A DNA stretch of 64,000 bases. Origin: Okeania sp. SIO2C9 (GTDB lineage Bacteria > Cyanobacteriota > Cyanobacteriia > Cyanobacteriales > Microcoleaceae). The stretch covers positions 28,938 through 92,937 of the forward strand of contig NZ_JAAHGO010000013.1 in NCBI RefSeq assembly GCF_010672455.1, written 5' to 3'. The notes under the pieces are model-generated. The model was given only the letters and a program-made list of their open reading frames with translations, was not told the DNA's origin and searched no databases. The position numbers and the translations under genes are program-made. The stretch's first letter is position 1. Every line of letters starts with the position of its first letter. Below, piece by piece: positions 11,955 to 22,630 of the stretch.

Positions 11955-12223
11955 GGAAAAGCTGTTTGTAGATGTCTCAAGCCTTGCTGTAATGGAACAC
12001 TGCTAACTTATGTGAGGAAATCTAAATCTTCCTGTTTTTTCCAGTTCGTCAGCATAGCAGAAGTTTGCTTATACCCTACTCGCTCTTTGTTTTCTTGCCA
12101 AGCTTGAGTCCTGGCTGCCAAGGCTTTGTTGTAGATTAGTCGTACACATCCCAAAGTCCTCCGCAACAAGTTTTCTTGCTCTGGAGTTGGGTATAACCTA
12201 AATTTGTAAGCTTTTTCGACCAT

Positions 12224-13212
12224 CTACTGTTTACTTATTTAAGACTTAAATTTCAGTATATCATGTGTGAAACCACAACATTGATTGGTTTTCCAATCCC
12301 TCCGCTCCCCTGCGGGAGAGCGCGGGTCTTCAACCAACCTTGAGATAAACAGGGAGACAGGGTATAGGGAAGATGAGGAGAGGGTTAAATCTGATCATCT
12401 TTAATAATCGGATTTGGTATAAACTAGAAGGCATCAGAAGACACAAGACAGGAGTAAGAATAAATTTAGTGGGCAATCAAACTTAAGACCAGCAAATATG
12501 ATGATTTATTTGCTGAAGGTCTTAGATCCATAGGAATTCAAAATCACGACTCCTGACTAGTAAATCTCGCCAATCTGACAGTACCCCAATAGCCTCTTGA
12601 AAAAATAACTTTAATTATGACCAGATTTATTAGGCTCTGACAAAAATAACCAAGCAATTCTTTTAGGGTTGCAGATTATGGAATAATATTGCCAAAAATT
12701 AGTTTAAACTTTGACTAAAAAAAACCTAATATTAATTATTTTAGCAATTGATTAATCCAAAATCCAATTCAATCAAAAATCTAAAATCATTCGTCACTGT
12801 GCAACGCCATTATTTTGAATAGTGTATTTGTCAAATATTATCCCTATTAACTATTACTGCACAGGCGAATAAAAATATAATTAACAGATTATGTATAGTA
12901 AGGAACACTCGCTCTAGAAACAGTAGGAAAAACATTTCCCTGTCTAAAAATCATTATCATATGAAATCCGGTTATACAGTTATCGCACTTTCTACTTCCA
13001 TTAAATACAGACATAAAATGCCTGAATATCCCAAGATTTTTCCCACTCTCATCCTGACTTTCTCACTCCTTTACTCCTGACTCCTGAGGACTGACTCCTG
13101 AATGATACGATAACTAATTATCCGGATACTGTATCACTTGATGTCCTAACCTATCTATACTATTACTATAAATATAAATATAATTCACAAAGAAGTTATT
13201 CGGTAAAGTTTT
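12224..13212. other. 1 kb spacer, left end of the decayed IS and a degenerate MITE
   Basis: 12240-12345 probably includes the IS605 left end, with the hairpin CGCTCCCCTGCGGGAGAGCG. The rest is AT-rich with no gene. A degenerate inverted-repeat element runs about 12959-13135 (ATATGAAATCCGG at the left, TCCGGATACTGTAT at the right) with CTCCTGA heptamers in its core. Confidence 0.5.
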
Positions 13213-14079
13213 ATGGTCACGGCAACAGAAGAAGACCTTTTTAACGGTGTAATCGATCTGTTTAGTTTTTTTAGGCCTTCGATTATTGATGAATCAATGC
13301 CAGGAGGGGGTAACGATACCAATGGAGGTAGTAATGGCGATGGGAGTGGTAATGGCACAAACACCAATGGAAGTGGGAGTTCTGGAAATCAATTCAATGA
13401 AATTCTCGGCACAGAAGAGGATGAAAGTATCAATGGTACAGCAGGAGCAGACCTCATTATGGGAATCGGAGGTCGAGATTCTATAGAAGGTAGAGGCGGA
13501 GGAGATAGAATTTTTGGAGAGGGAGATAATGATACTCTGCTCGGAGGAGAGGGTAATGATTCCCTGCTCGGTGGTCAACAACAGGATTCTATTCTAGGCG
13601 GTGATGGTAGCGACACATTGTGGGGTGGTAGGAATAATGACTCTCTATTTGGTGAAGAAAATGAAGATATACTCTATGGTAATAAAGGCAATGACTGTCT
13701 TTTTGGTGGTTTAGAAGATGATAGCCTCTTGGGAGGTAAAGAAGATGATTCTCTAGATGGAGGTGAAGGTGATGATACTCTAGTCGGCGATCGCGACTCT
13801 GATACTTTAACTGGAGGAACAGGAGAAGATTTATTTGCTATTAGTGAAAACACAGGTGGTATCAGTCCATCAAATGCAGATATTATTACAGACTACAATT
13901 CTGAAGAAGACGATCAAATTGGATTAATTAATGGTTTGGAGCGTAGTGACATAGAATTTGAGACAACAGTTGTGGGTGGAGAAAACGGTGTAGCTATTAG
14001 GTTGAGGGATGATGAAGAAGATTATCTGGCAATAGTGCTGAATGTCGTAGAAGGCGATCTTAACTTAACTATTATCTAA
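13213..14079 (+). CDS. RTX / hemolysin-type calcium-binding repeat protein
   Basis: 288 residues. After a Gly/Asn/Ser-rich linker (about 34-60) come about eight nonapeptide-style repeats of the GGxGxDxLxGG kind (about 78-205), which form calcium-bound parallel beta-rolls in RTX proteins. The last 80 residues are acidic and end in NVVEGDLNLTII. Such proteins are usually exported by type I secretion with an uncleaved C-terminal signal; no N-terminal signal peptide is visible and no transporter is nearby. There is no catalytic domain, so it may be a surface or matrix protein rather than a toxin. The Shine-Dalgarno is weak (GGTAAAG). Confidence 0.8.
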   Translation: MVTATEEDLFNGVIDLFSFFRPSIIDESMPGGGNDTNGGSNGDGSGNGTNTNGSGSSGNQFNEILGTEEDESINGTAGADLIMGIGGRDSIEGRGGGDRIFGEGDNDTLLGGEGNDSLLGGQQQDSILGGDGSDTLWGGRNNDSLFGEENEDILYGNKGNDCLFGGLEDDSLLGGKEDDSLDGGEGDDTLVGDRDSDTLTGGTGEDLFAISENTGGISPSNADIITDYNSEEDDQIGLINGLERSDIEFETTVVGGENGVAIRLRDDEEDYLAIVLNVVEGDLNLTII

Positions 14080-14213
14080 GAGCAAATTTTAACTGAAGTC
14101 TGAATGAAGTATATCATTATTTTTGGGGATTATTATCTAGTGCAGGATGGCGGAAATAACTGATGTTTGCTAAAGGACAAAAATATAGACTATCCTAGAC
14201 AAATATGTACAAA

Positions 14214-14319
14214 ATGTCTAGATATTAAACCACACGAATTTGCAGAAAGATTAGGAGTTAGCGTCAAAACTTTACAGCGTTGGGATAAGTGTGAAAAGTT
14301 AAAAACTAAACGCGTATAG
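14214..14319 (+). pseudogene. tnpA: 5' fragment of IS607 tnpA (serine recombinase)
   Basis: After ATGTCTAGATAT and a base deletion the frame reads KPHEFAERLGVSVKTLQRWD, the MerR-like helix-turn-helix that opens IS607-family TnpA. A stop (TAG, 14317-14319) follows and no catalytic domain is left. Traces of the same segment (GAATTAGCAGAAAAAT) persist in copy 3, so the family once had tnpA before tnpB. Confidence 0.65.
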
Positions 14320-14400
14320 GTTAAATCACCGCTACTATACTATAACAAATATTGTTGACATTCCTAGACAGACCATGCTAACTTTGATAAAAGTAATTCA

Positions 14401-15956
14401 ATGTTAGCAATGGGCAAGTCTCACGGTTCCTTGAGAGGCATAGAAGCAAAAATTGAATATCATCCTGTTTTTGAGGAACTGGGAGCATTATATGAATCCT
14501 GGAAACGGTCTGCTGTCAACTGGATGCAAACTGAGAAATTGTCAGATTCTGTTGTAGAAAAGCGACTAATGAAGCAGTTTAACATCCAATGGGCATGGGC
14601 TGATTCAATCGCCACTGAAGCACGAACATGCTTAAGCCAATTAAAAACAGCTAAAACTAATAATATTACTAAACTAGAACTACAAATTAAAGCTAAAATA
14701 ACTGCTGCCCAAAAACTCATCACTAAACTAGAAAAAACATTAAAATTAGCAACAAAAAAAGGTTTTCCGCATCTACAAGCCCGAAATAAATTTTTTCATC
14801 AATTGCTAGGTTTAAAGAGTAAAATTCAGAAAATAAAGTGCCTGAAACGAAAATTAAAGCAATTAAAAAACACAGAACGTTTACATATTTGTTTTGGCTC
14901 ACAGAAATTATTTAAGGCTCAACATAATTTAGCAGAAAACGGATATAAAACCCAAGAAGAATGGAGTGTTGATTGGAGAAAAAAACGCTCAGGTAGGTTT
15001 TTCTGTGTAGGAAAATCTCAGCCAGGCGGTGGAACTATGCTCAAAGTTTTCCCTTTACAAGAGTATGGGTTATATCAACTAGAAATTCAATTACCGAGAG
15101 CATTAGAGGATAAATATGGTCAGAAAATCAAGTTAGAATTTTCTGTTTCAGATAGGAGTGGTCGATATAGAACAACAGATTTAGACTATGCCCTAAATAG
15201 TTTAAAACCAATCACAATTTCTATTTTTCGTCGGGAACACAAACAAGACAATTGGTATATACATCTTTCTACTTATGTACAAGAAATTCCAGTAGTTCAT
15301 ACTAGAAAAAATGGTTGTCTTGGTATTGATTTTAATGCCGACTCAATTTCAGTTACTTATGTTAAATGGGATGGTAATATTGAATATCTAGAAGAGCTAC
15401 CTTATCAATGGAAAAATCAAACTACAGGGCAACGACAAGCAACTATGAGGAATATTGTCGCTGAGATTGTCGCTCTTAGCAGATTTTTTTGAGTGCGCTA
15501 TTGCCATTGAATCCTTAGATTTTACCAAGAAAAAATCCATTGCTCGGAGCGAGGAAAGTAAAGTTTATAATGAGATGCTTTCTAACCTAGCTACGGGAAT
15601 ATTTAGAGAAACTTTAGAGTCACGTTGTAGAAGATTTGGAGTTGAATTAATAAAAGTCAACCCTGCTTTTACGCTTGGTGATAGGAATGATTAATTACAT
15701 GGCTAAATATGGCCTGAATAGTGGCACTGCTGCAGCTTTAGTAATTGGCCGTAGAGCCTTAAAATTATCAGAAAAAATCCCCAAATGTTTGTTGAGACCA
15801 GAGGATGTCAACAAACATGATTGGAGTCATTGGAGGCGAGTTGCTAGTTTTATTAAACTACATCGTATTCGGAGGACTCAACTTTTTCAATGGAGGAAAG
15901 CCCTTGAGGGTATCCTAACCCATAGTTTGTGGGCGGAACATCAACTTTCTGTGTAA
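14401..15956 (+). pseudogene. TnpB-related gene of IS607-like copy 1, frameshifted
   Basis: Closely similar to the intact proteins at 36154-37722 and 53770-55371. Read-through is broken near 15470 (extra bases in GTCGCTCTTAGCAGATTTTTTT) and near 15670-15680 (GCTTGGTGATAGG for the SVIGMINYM segment), giving three frames. LGIDFNADSISVTYV and AIAIESLDF are still present. The C-terminal stop is also early (QLSV-stop). It cannot make the full protein. Confidence 0.85.
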
Positions 15957-16041
15957 GTACACATTGAAACGGGTGAGCCACGAAATCATTTGCAGTCACC
16001 GATGGCAAATGTCTAGCTTTGTCTAGTTTTCAAGAAGGTGA

Positions 16042-16906
16042 CCAGTTATACCAATTTTAAAAAAGAATGTTACAAATAATAAGGGCAATTAAAAGACTTG
16101 ATAGGAGATGTCTACTGGATTGAAAATATAAATTCCGACCTAATAAATGGTATTAAAGCTATTCCCATACGACTCCTGACTCCTGACTCCTGACTCCTAA
16201 GAAATAACCTATTTATTTGTAGCCAATATTTATAAAATTGGTATTACAAAATCCGGCGTTGGTAAAGCGCGGGTATGATATTAATCTTAATTACTTAGGA
16301 GTCAACCCACCGGTAGCTCCCAGGAGGGGAAGAACCGAGTCATATCAAATCCTGTTAAACAGTTATAGAATGGTTAAGTCAGGAGGAATCAACCCACCCG
16401 CGCGCCCCTCCCTGGAGGGGAAGTCAGTCGGACCGATTCAGGAGAAGAGAGAATTGCAAAGATGAGCGTAGTTATGACGATTGGAGATTTTTTTTATGTC
16501 CAATAAAACGGATTTGATATCAAAAGGGAAGAAAGAAGAAGAAATAAGGAATAGAAGGAGAAAGTTTTTTGTTTACTGGCGCACAACGCACGTTAACGGG
16601 GAGTACGGAACGGAGTTCTATCTCACTCTTATCCGGACATGATATCATAGCTCTTTTCACTAATGCCCAAAATCCTAAAACAATTACAAATCAAAAATGA
16701 TTGACTTTTAACTTCTGCGTAGCGGAACTAGTATTATATTATGTTCGGATAATTAGTGATCAAAAAACTTTCTCCTTTTCCTCGTCTTCTTTCTTCCCTC
16801 CTGACTCCTGACTCCTGACTCCTCCGTCGTTTGATTTATAAGTATTCAACCAGACATGATATCAGACCAAAGAATAACGAAAAATTATGGGTGGAATAAC
16901 AATATA
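16042..16906. other. Repeat-filled spacer before truB
   Basis: No gene. Holds CTCCTGA heptamers (16170-16198), a repeat unit TCCGGCGTTGGT...TTAATTACTTAGGAGTCA (16250-16302) also found at 52820-52872, two palindromic CCCACC...GGAGGGG repeats, an element-like interval bounded by CATATCAAATCC (16335) and GGATTTGATATC (16510), a right element end CCGGACATGATATC at 16634, and the MITE at 16736-16862. Confidence 0.55.
16736..16862. mobile_element. MITE, ATATCATGTCCG family, abutting truB
   Basis: ATATTATGTTCGG at the left, CCAGACATGATAT at the right, with the arm TTTATAAGTATTCAACC and three CTCCTGA heptamers. Its right end contains an ATG in frame with truB, 51 bases before the likely true start. 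Confidence 0.75.
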
Positions 16907-17812
16907 ATGCAAGGCTTTCTCAATCTCAACAAACCATCTGGCATGACTTCCCATGACTGTGTAGCAAAAGTAAGAAAGTTACTACGTCTCAAGCGTGTTG
17001 GCCATGGAGGAACTCTCGATCCTACTGCTACTGGTGTCTTACCTATTGCCGTGGGAAAAGCAACTAGATTATTACAGTTTCTACGCTCAGAAAAAGCTTA
17101 TTGTGGCACAGTCAAATTTGGTGTAATTACGACCACTGATGATTTAGAGGGAGAAATTGTTAAATCTACACTAGCGCCACAGTTAACATTGTCTAATATA
17201 GAAGCGGTGCTGCCAAATTTCTTAGGAAAAATTGAACAAGTTCCTCCTAGTTACAGTGCAATACAGGTGGAAGGAAAGCGACTTTATGATTTAGCTCGTC
17301 AGGGAAAAACTGTTGAAATTCCTACTCGGGTTGTAGAAGTTTCTAGTTTAGAAGTTCTGGAATGGCGGAGTGGAGATTTTCCTGAGCTGGATTTAGCGAT
17401 CGCTTGTGGTACTGGAACTTATATTCGGGCGATCGCTCGCGATCTAGGTGCAGTTTTAAATACTGGGGGAACTTTAGCTACTTTAACTCGAACAGAAAGT
17501 AGTGGCTTTTGTTTGAAAGATAGTCTGACTTTTGAGGATATGGAAACTCAACTGCAACAAAAAACTTTTAGTCTCTTATCACCGGAGGTAGCATTGGCAC
17601 ATTTACAAACAATAGTTTTAGTTGTTGAGGATGCCAAAAGATGGTGTCAAGGTCAACGTTTACCTTATCAAAAAAAATGGGAAATAGAAGACGAAAAAAC
17701 TGAAAATCCTTTACGAGTATATAATATTGAAGGTGTCTTTCTGGGTATTGGGCAGTTAATCAAATCCGAGGAAAATTTATTATTAGCACCTCAAGTTGTT
17801 ATTTGTGAATAA
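16907..17812 (+). CDS. truB: tRNA pseudouridine(55) synthase TruB
   Basis: 301 residues from ATG at 16907. It converts U55 of the tRNA T-loop to pseudouridine in the cytoplasm. The N-terminus [19 protein letters not shown] is the classic TruB start; the catalytic Asp lies in [15 protein letters not shown] (about residue 39), followed by [12 protein letters not shown] and [13 protein letters not shown] chose this ATG and not the one 51 bases upstream, because the upstream one lies in a MITE end and the extra 17 residues are not TruB-like. The MITE ends only 44 bases before the start, so promoter or leader may be MITE-derived. Complete. Confidence 0.93.
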   Translation: MQGFLNLNKPSGMTSHDCVAKVRKLLRLKRVGHGGTLDPTATGVLPIAVGKATRLLQFLRSEKAYCGTVKFGVITTTDDLEGEIVKSTLAPQLTLSNIEAVLPNFLGKIEQVPPSYSAIQVEGKRLYDLARQGKTVEIPTRVVEVSSLEVLEWRSGDFPELDLAIACGTGTYIRAIARDLGAVLNTGGTLATLTRTESSGFCLKDSLTFEDMETQLQQKTFSLLSPEVALAHLQTIVLVVEDAKRWCQGQRLPYQKKWEIEDEKTENPLRVYNIEGVFLGIGQLIKSEENLLLAPQVVICE

Positions 17813-17920
17813 GAAGGAAGAAGGAGGAAGCAAGAAGGAAGAAGGAAAAATCTAGCTTTGTCTGAGTTTTAAGTTTTTAATATGTCCGCACCCTTTCCTT
17901 CGACTGCTATATCAATTTTT

Positions 17921-18042
17921 GGTGGTGGTGCATAGTAATGGTAAAGGAGTGTGGGGGGATGGGGAGATGGGGAGATGGAGAGTGTGGGAGTGTGGGAGAA
18001 ATTAAAGAATGTGTATCCTACCATTACCATGCAGGACTATCC
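17921..18042. mobile_element. Element E (GGTGGTGCATAGTAATGGTA ends)
   Basis: Left GGTGGTGCATAGTAATGGTA, right TACCATTACCATGCAGGACT: imperfect inverted ends around GTGGGGAGATGGGGAG repeats. The same unit is at 41468-41613, with a palindromic repeat added to the core there. Confidence 0.6.
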
Positions 18043-18071
18043 AATTTTTTTTAAATTAGACCTCTTGCATA

Positions 18072-18248
18072 ATATCATGTCCGCACTTTATCGTTTGTGT
18101 AAAACCAAGGATGAATATCTACAGGAAATTTACCTTGTTTCAAGCTTTTAAGCCTTCCTCCCTCTCTCCTAGATAACTAAAACCTTCCTCTCTCTTCACT
18201 TCTTCCTTACCTTCACGCTTACAATACCGATGCTACCGGACATGATAT
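18072..18248. mobile_element. MITE, ATATCATGTCCG family
   Basis: ATATCATGTCCG to CCGGACATGATAT. Arms TTTGTGTAAAACC, GGATGAATATCTACAGGAAA and ACCGATGCTACC match the copies at 1-174 and 8658-8798. The core is CTTCCTC-type low-complexity sequence. Confidence 0.8.
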
Positions 18249-18560
18249 AAATCATTTGATTGGACATAAAAAAAATCTCCAATCGTCATAACTACGCTCA
18301 TCAAAGTGATTCTCTCAGCAGGGAAGAAGAGGAAGTTTTAAAGTGTAGAAAGTTTTTTTTGTCACACTCTTATCCGGACATTATATTAGAAATATCACGA
18401 GTTTACCTAACTTATACAATATTGCTAACTTATCTGAATTAAGAAAATTCCCAATTTCAATTTTTCAGATAAAAAGTCTGAAAATATTACTTTTATTGCC
18501 CGTCTTTATGTAGACATTACATTGGCGAATGAAATATCTCCAGACCCACATCAATACCAC

Positions 18561-18902
18561 CTAATTATTCAATAATAATTCAAAGGATTGCCTTAAAGAT
18601 TTAATATCTCCCACTCTTGCCACTAAAAGGTTTTCCTCCCCAGCATCTTTTAAGCGAGAATTCCAATACTGAATACTATCAGCGTTATTCATCCAAAAAT
18701 TAATCACTGTTTCGACAACTTTATCTACTCTCCAACCACGATTAGTAGAAACATTTTCTACAGATTTTATAAACACATCTAGAGAACATTCATGGTTTCC
18801 GAGATATTCTACAGTTAAGTTTTTTTCTACTTGCAGTTTTTGTTGGTGATTAAAAAAATGTAAGATTGGAGAAATACCTAAAAGTTCAAAAGTATACTGC
18901 AT
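18561..18902 (-). CDS. Conserved cyanobacterial hypothetical protein
   Basis: 113 residues, no known domain. The sequence is well mixed and codon-like, opening MQYTFELLGISPILHFFNHQ and ending VARVGDIKSLRQSFELLLNN; I have the impression of a small family widespread in cyanobacteria with this N-terminus, but cannot check. GAGAGGAAACACAGAA before the ATG is a good ribosome-binding site. No membrane segment or signal. The downstream side runs into a repeat-rich spacer and the upstream side into an 830-base gap before sat, so it is probably monocistronic. Confidence 0.7.
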   Translation of the reverse strand: MQYTFELLGISPILHFFNHQQKLQVEKNLTVEYLGNHECSLDVFIKSVENVSTNRGWRVDKVVETVINFWMNNADSIQYWNSRLKDAGEENLLVARVGDIKSLRQSFELLLNN

Positions 18903-19736
18903 TTCTGTGTTTCCTCTCTAATTATTTTTGATATTATAACTATATTTGAGATACATTCAAGTTAGCAGTCTTTCAAGGTGAGTGCTAATTTTTTGACCTC
19001 TAATTAATTATTAATCAGATGCAAAACCTTGACTTTATTCTTTAATTTGTCCTCAAAATATAATGGCGTATTTTTAGCACTCATTATCAAAGATTGCTAA
19101 TAGTTTCTCTAGTTAAATTTTGTGGTTTTATCAACTTCTTATTTAGATAATACTAATTTGTCAAACCAGTTTTTGTCAAATTATTTACATTCAAGACAAC
19201 ATTTTCTTTACATAACTTTACATTATCTGATTTTTACTTTTTTTATATCTATATTAGATTGTGTGGAAAATCTCTGAAAATTAGAGAAAAGAAAACACTG
19301 ATAATAATGTCAGACTTGATTATCTATAATTAATTTAGATTTTTTTACGAATGTAGTAAGATTTTATGACTGTAACGATCAAACAAATATTCCTAATTTA
19401 ATTCCCAGTTGCTTTATTCCTCAAAAATATTCTCACAGCTTAATTAAATAGAAATGCTATATTAGTAAATTGTGATTTATAAATATTTAGAGTTTTTATA
19501 TAGATAGCGACACAATTTTTTTACCACCCTGGGCCTTAGATATAATTTTGATTAAGTCCGGTCATATAATTACAACTAAAGAAGTTAGAAAAAAGAAAGC
19601 ATCTTTGATAGTTACCTGAACCTCAGTCAACTTCTAATAACTAAATTTGAAGATAGAAGTGCCTCAAAGATGTAAGATCGAGATGAGAAAACCTAATTTT
19701 GATCAACTACTGTAGTTAACAAAGAGAGGAATTGCT
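18903..19736. other. AT-rich divergent promoter region upstream of sat
   Basis: No gene. Very AT-rich, with paired sequences around 18960-19100 (GGTGAGTGCTAAT..., TTTAGCACTCATTATCAAAG) and around 19585-19672 (AAAGCATCTTTGATAGTTA, GTGCCTCAAAGATGTAAG). It should hold divergent promoters. I see no clear known riboswitch. Confidence 0.5.
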
Positions 19737-20909
19737 TTGAGTCAGCATCCCAATGGTATACCAGCACACGGTGGCCATCTGATTAATCGGATTGCCACAC
19801 CAGCAGAACGACAAGAGTTCATGGAAAAAGCTGAAAGCTTACCACAAGTAAAACTAGATAAACGAGCACTTTCAGACTTAGTGATGATAGCTATAGGAGG
19901 TTTTAGTCCTCTAAATGGCTTTATGGAAGCGGCAGACTATGAAACTGTAGTTACTGATATGCGTCTTCAAAATGGGCTACCTTGGAGTATACCAGTCACT
20001 CTACCAGTCTCAGAAGAAGTAGCAGATTCAATCAAAGAAGGAAGTTGGGTGCGTCTTGATTCTCCCGATGGAGAATTTGTAGGAGTTTTAGAATTAACTC
20101 AAAAGTTTCGCTACAATAAAGCCCATGAAGCAATTAATGTTTATCGCACAGATGAAATCAAACATCCAGGAGTAAAAGTTCTCTATGATGCTGGCCCTAT
20201 TAACTTAGCAGGTCCAGTGTGGTTATTAGAACGTCATCCTCACCCATTATTTCCCAAATATCAAATCGATCCAGCCGAGTCTAGAAAACTATTTCTAGAA
20301 AGAGATTGGAAAACAGTAGTAGGTTTCCAAACTCGTAACCCCATCCACCGTGCCCATGAATATATTCAAAAGTGTGCTTTAGAAGTAGTAGATGGTTTAT
20401 TTCTACATCCTTTAGTAGGTGCGACAAAATCCGATGATATTCCTGCTGATGTCCGGATGCGTTGCTACGAGATTATGTTTGAGAAATACTTTCCTCAAAA
20501 CCGAGTAATTATGGCCATTAATCCCTCAGCTATGCGTTATGCTGGCCCAAGGGAAGCAATTTTTCATGCTTTAGTGCGGAAAAACTATGGTTGTACCCAT
20601 TTCATCGTTGGTCGAGATCATGCCGGGGTAGGAGATTATTACGGTACTTATGATGCTCAATATATCTTTGATGAGTTTGAACCCGGAGAGTTAGATATTG
20701 TGCCAATGAAGTTTGAACACGCTTTCTACTGTACTCGTACTAAAGGTATGGCCACAAGTAAAACAAGTCCAAGCTTGCCAGAAGAACGAATTCATCTATC
20801 AGGAACAAAAGTACGAGAAATGTTACGTCGGGGTGAGTTACCACCACCAGAATTTTCACGACCAGAGGTGGCAAAAGAGTTGGCTAAGGCAATGAAAGCA
20901 TCTAGCTGA
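19737..20909 (+). CDS. sat: Sulfate adenylyltransferase (ATP sulfurylase)
   Basis: 390 residues, the usual length of the single-chain Sat enzyme. It makes adenosine 5'-phosphosulfate from sulfate and ATP, the entry to assimilatory sulfate reduction in the cytosol. Key motifs: [12 protein letters not shown] at 198-209 with H204 and H207 (the HxxH of the nucleotidyltransferase site), and [12 protein letters not shown] further on. No APS-kinase domain is attached. The start is TTG at 19737, backed by AGAGAGGA 7 bases upstream and by the [17 protein letters not shown]-terminus. A strong hairpin lies downstream (20977-21013). Confidence 0.96.
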   Translation: MSQHPNGIPAHGGHLINRIATPAERQEFMEKAESLPQVKLDKRALSDLVMIAIGGFSPLNGFMEAADYETVVTDMRLQNGLPWSIPVTLPVSEEVADSIKEGSWVRLDSPDGEFVGVLELTQKFRYNKAHEAINVYRTDEIKHPGVKVLYDAGPINLAGPVWLLERHPHPLFPKYQIDPAESRKLFLERDWKTVVGFQTRNPIHRAHEYIQKCALEVVDGLFLHPLVGATKSDDIPADVRMRCYEIMFEKYFPQNRVIMAINPSAMRYAGPREAIFHALVRKNYGCTHFIVGRDHAGVGDYYGTYDAQYIFDEFEPGELDIVPMKFEHAFYCTRTKGMATSKTSPSLPEERIHLSGTKVREMLRRGELPPPEFSRPEVAKELAKAMKASS

Positions 20910-20976
20910 TATTAGCAGAAATTTTTCTGGTACACTCCTTAATGATGAGGCATAATTGTACCAGAATTTGGAGGTG

Positions 20977-21013
20977 GGTTGAAAAAGCTATACAAAAAGT
21001 AAGCTTTTCAACC
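20977..21013. terminator. Hairpin after sat
   Basis: GGTTGAAAAAGCT pairs with AGCTTTTCAACC across an 11-base loop. There is no T-run right after it, so it may be a factor-assisted terminator, or a stem in the left end of the following IS605-type element. Confidence 0.45.
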
Positions 21014-21157
21014 GCCCCTTAGAATTGGGGTAAATACAGAAGGAGAAAATTTATCTAAAGTTAATCAAACTTACTCATAACTATAGCTATCAAACTAAAA
21101 TGAGTGAGTTTGTTCAGTTGTCTATCCATTGAGTCGTTATCAGCTACAATATAAGAT

Positions 21158-22318
21158 ATGAAGCTAGTTGAACGTCATGTTATTACCAAATCGCATTATT
21201 TGTGGTTAGAAATTGACCACAAGGCTTTTTTGTCGAAAAATCTGTTCAATTTAGCCAATTACCATTATCGCCAACATTTCTTTTCCTATCAAAAGAAATT
21301 AAATTTTAATCAACATCTGTACAAGGTATCTAAAAGCGACGATTATCAAGCTTTACCTACCAAAGTAAGTAAGCAAATAATCAGGAGATTAGATTCAGCT
21401 TGGAGTAGTTATTTTTCAGCTTTAAGAGAGTGGAAAAAACAGCCAAATAAATTTTTAGGTAAACCAAAAGTCCCCAAATACAAACATAAGATAAAAGGCC
21501 GAAATATTCTGCCCTATATAGATGAATCAATTTATCAAAAAGCCTTAAAAAAAGGGATTTGTCACTGATCGATGAGTGAAATAAAAATCCCCACTTCACA
21601 GACAGAAAGAATAGAAGCCAGAATTATCCCCAAAAGTAGCTGTTACATAATAGAAATAGTATATGAAAAAGCGGAGGAAACAACAGAAAATCAACAAATA
21701 GCAGGAGTAGATTTAGGGGTAAATAACTTAATAGCTCTAACTACAAATCAAACAGGAATTGCACCTCTATTGATTAAAGGCAGACCATTAAAAGCAATTA
21801 ATACCTTTTATAATAAACAGCGCTCTTGTTTACAATATCAATTAAATAGCCACAATAAAAGTAGTTCTCATCGGTAAAAAAAATTAACTCACAAACGAAA
21901 TTGTCGAGGAGGAAACTATCTCCATACAGCAAGTAAAAGAGTAATAGATTGGTGTGTAAACCATGAAATAGGCATCTTAATCATTGGGCAGAATCAAAAT
22001 TGGAAACAAGAAATAAAGTTAGGGAAAAAGAACAATCAACAATTTGTGAATATCCCTCATTATAAGTTAATAGAGATGTTAACGTATAAAGCCCAACTAA
22101 GAGGAATAAAAGTAATAATTACCGAAGAATCCTATACATCTCAATCGAGCTGTTTAGATGGGGATGATTTACCGAAATATGGAGAACAAAAACCGAAATT
22201 TAGTGGAAAAAGAGTAACAAGAGGACTGTATAAAACCAGGGAAAATAAATTATTAAATGCAGATGTCAATGGGTCATTGAATATAATTAAAAAAGTAATT
22301 CCTGATGTCTTGGACTAA
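21158..22318 (+). pseudogene. tnpB: tnpB (IS200/IS605 family), interrupted by two in-frame stops
   Basis: One uninterrupted frame of about 387 codons except for TGA at 21566-21568 and TAA at 21875-21877. N-terminus MKLVERHVITKSHYLWLEID; RuvC-I Asp in GVDLGVNNLIAL; C-terminal DVNGSLNIIKK. This clade lacks the usual VVVEDL motif: the position reads LIIGQNQNWKQE, and the acidic residues are in ITEESYTSQSSCLDGD, as in TnpB types with a rearranged catalytic glutamate. The first zinc-finger cysteine of the TSKCS-like motif is Ser here. Also note FSGKRVTRGLYKTRENKLLNADVNGS. No TnpA nearby. It is likely inactive unless stops are read through. Confidence 0.85.
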
Positions 22319-22380
22319 GGAATAAAGGGTTTGCCGTTTAACCCCGTGGTGGTCGAGCCACTTGCGTTCAACTAAGGTTT
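22319..22380 (+). ncRNA. IS605-type right end, possible omega RNA region
   Basis: Directly after the tnpB stop: TTTAACCCCGTGGTGGTCGAGCCACTTGCG can fold (GTGG...CCAC), as is usual for the structured 3' end of such elements. Assignment rests on position and folding only. Confidence 0.35.
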
Positions 22381-22630
22381 CAGGCTTTTGATTAAGTTTA
22401 AGTAAGTTTAGTTGAGCGGTCAAGTTATCTATATTAAATTTACATTAACTTGATGGCTGGTTAAGAGCTGACCTGAAAGATGTAGTAAACTAAACTCGCA
22501 AGTGTTTAAAGTTGGCTACGATCACCCCTATCGGTTAACTGCAGAATGCTTCAATTATGTAAAAAACTAATAATGTTGTTATAAAAAGTCCTGATTGACT
22601 CAGTTCAGGTGAGGAGTTTAAGGAAAAAGC

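Larger units (their letters stand above)
10918..12223 (-). pseudogene. tnpB: tnpB (IS200/IS605 family), decayed, with two small repeat insertions
   Basis: Starts MVEKAYKFRLYPTPEQE at 12223, the standard TnpB N-terminus. RuvC-like motifs remain: VGIDLGITSLIT, VVVEDLALKNM and HDRDINASINI, and the first zinc-finger pair CSNC. TnpB is an RNA-guided nuclease of IS605-type elements. Damage: a stop at 12008-12010; a 20-odd-base repeat (11931-11954) breaking AFSNF..FSGRAKYP; a stop replacing the residue after WDCP near 11145; and an in-frame palindromic repeat (11317-11360) encoding PPPSLPGRGARGVG within the conserved NHKL..ISDANWSE region. The remaining C-terminus to 10918 is basic and unstructured. 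The element cannot make full-length TnpB. Confidence 0.85.
14168..16041 (+). mobile_element. IS607-like element, copy 1 (decayed)
   Basis: Left end near TTTGCTAAAGGACAAAAATA and the inverted repeat CCTAGACA...TGTCTAG shared with copies 2 and 3; right end CTAGCTTTGTCTAGTTTTCAAGAAGGTG, identical in all three. Contains a tnpA 5' fragment and a frameshifted tnpB-like gene. About 1.87 kb. Confidence 0.75.
17813..18560. other. 750-base spacer with three dispersed elements
   Basis: A partial TATAGCAG-type element (17845-17911), element E (17921-18042) and an ATATCATGTCCG MITE (18072-18248). Then 18255-18395 repeats part of the 16455-16650 sequence in inverted order (TCGTCATAACTACGCTCATC, TTATCCGGACATTATATTA). 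No gene. Confidence 0.6.

Noticed and set aside
13294-13581. 95-codon frame antisense to the RTX gene
   Set aside because: It is a shadow caused by the repetitive, biased codons of the RTX repeats on the other strand.
16238-16465. 75-codon frame
   Set aside because: Built entirely of dispersed and palindromic repeats, which also occur in other frames elsewhere.
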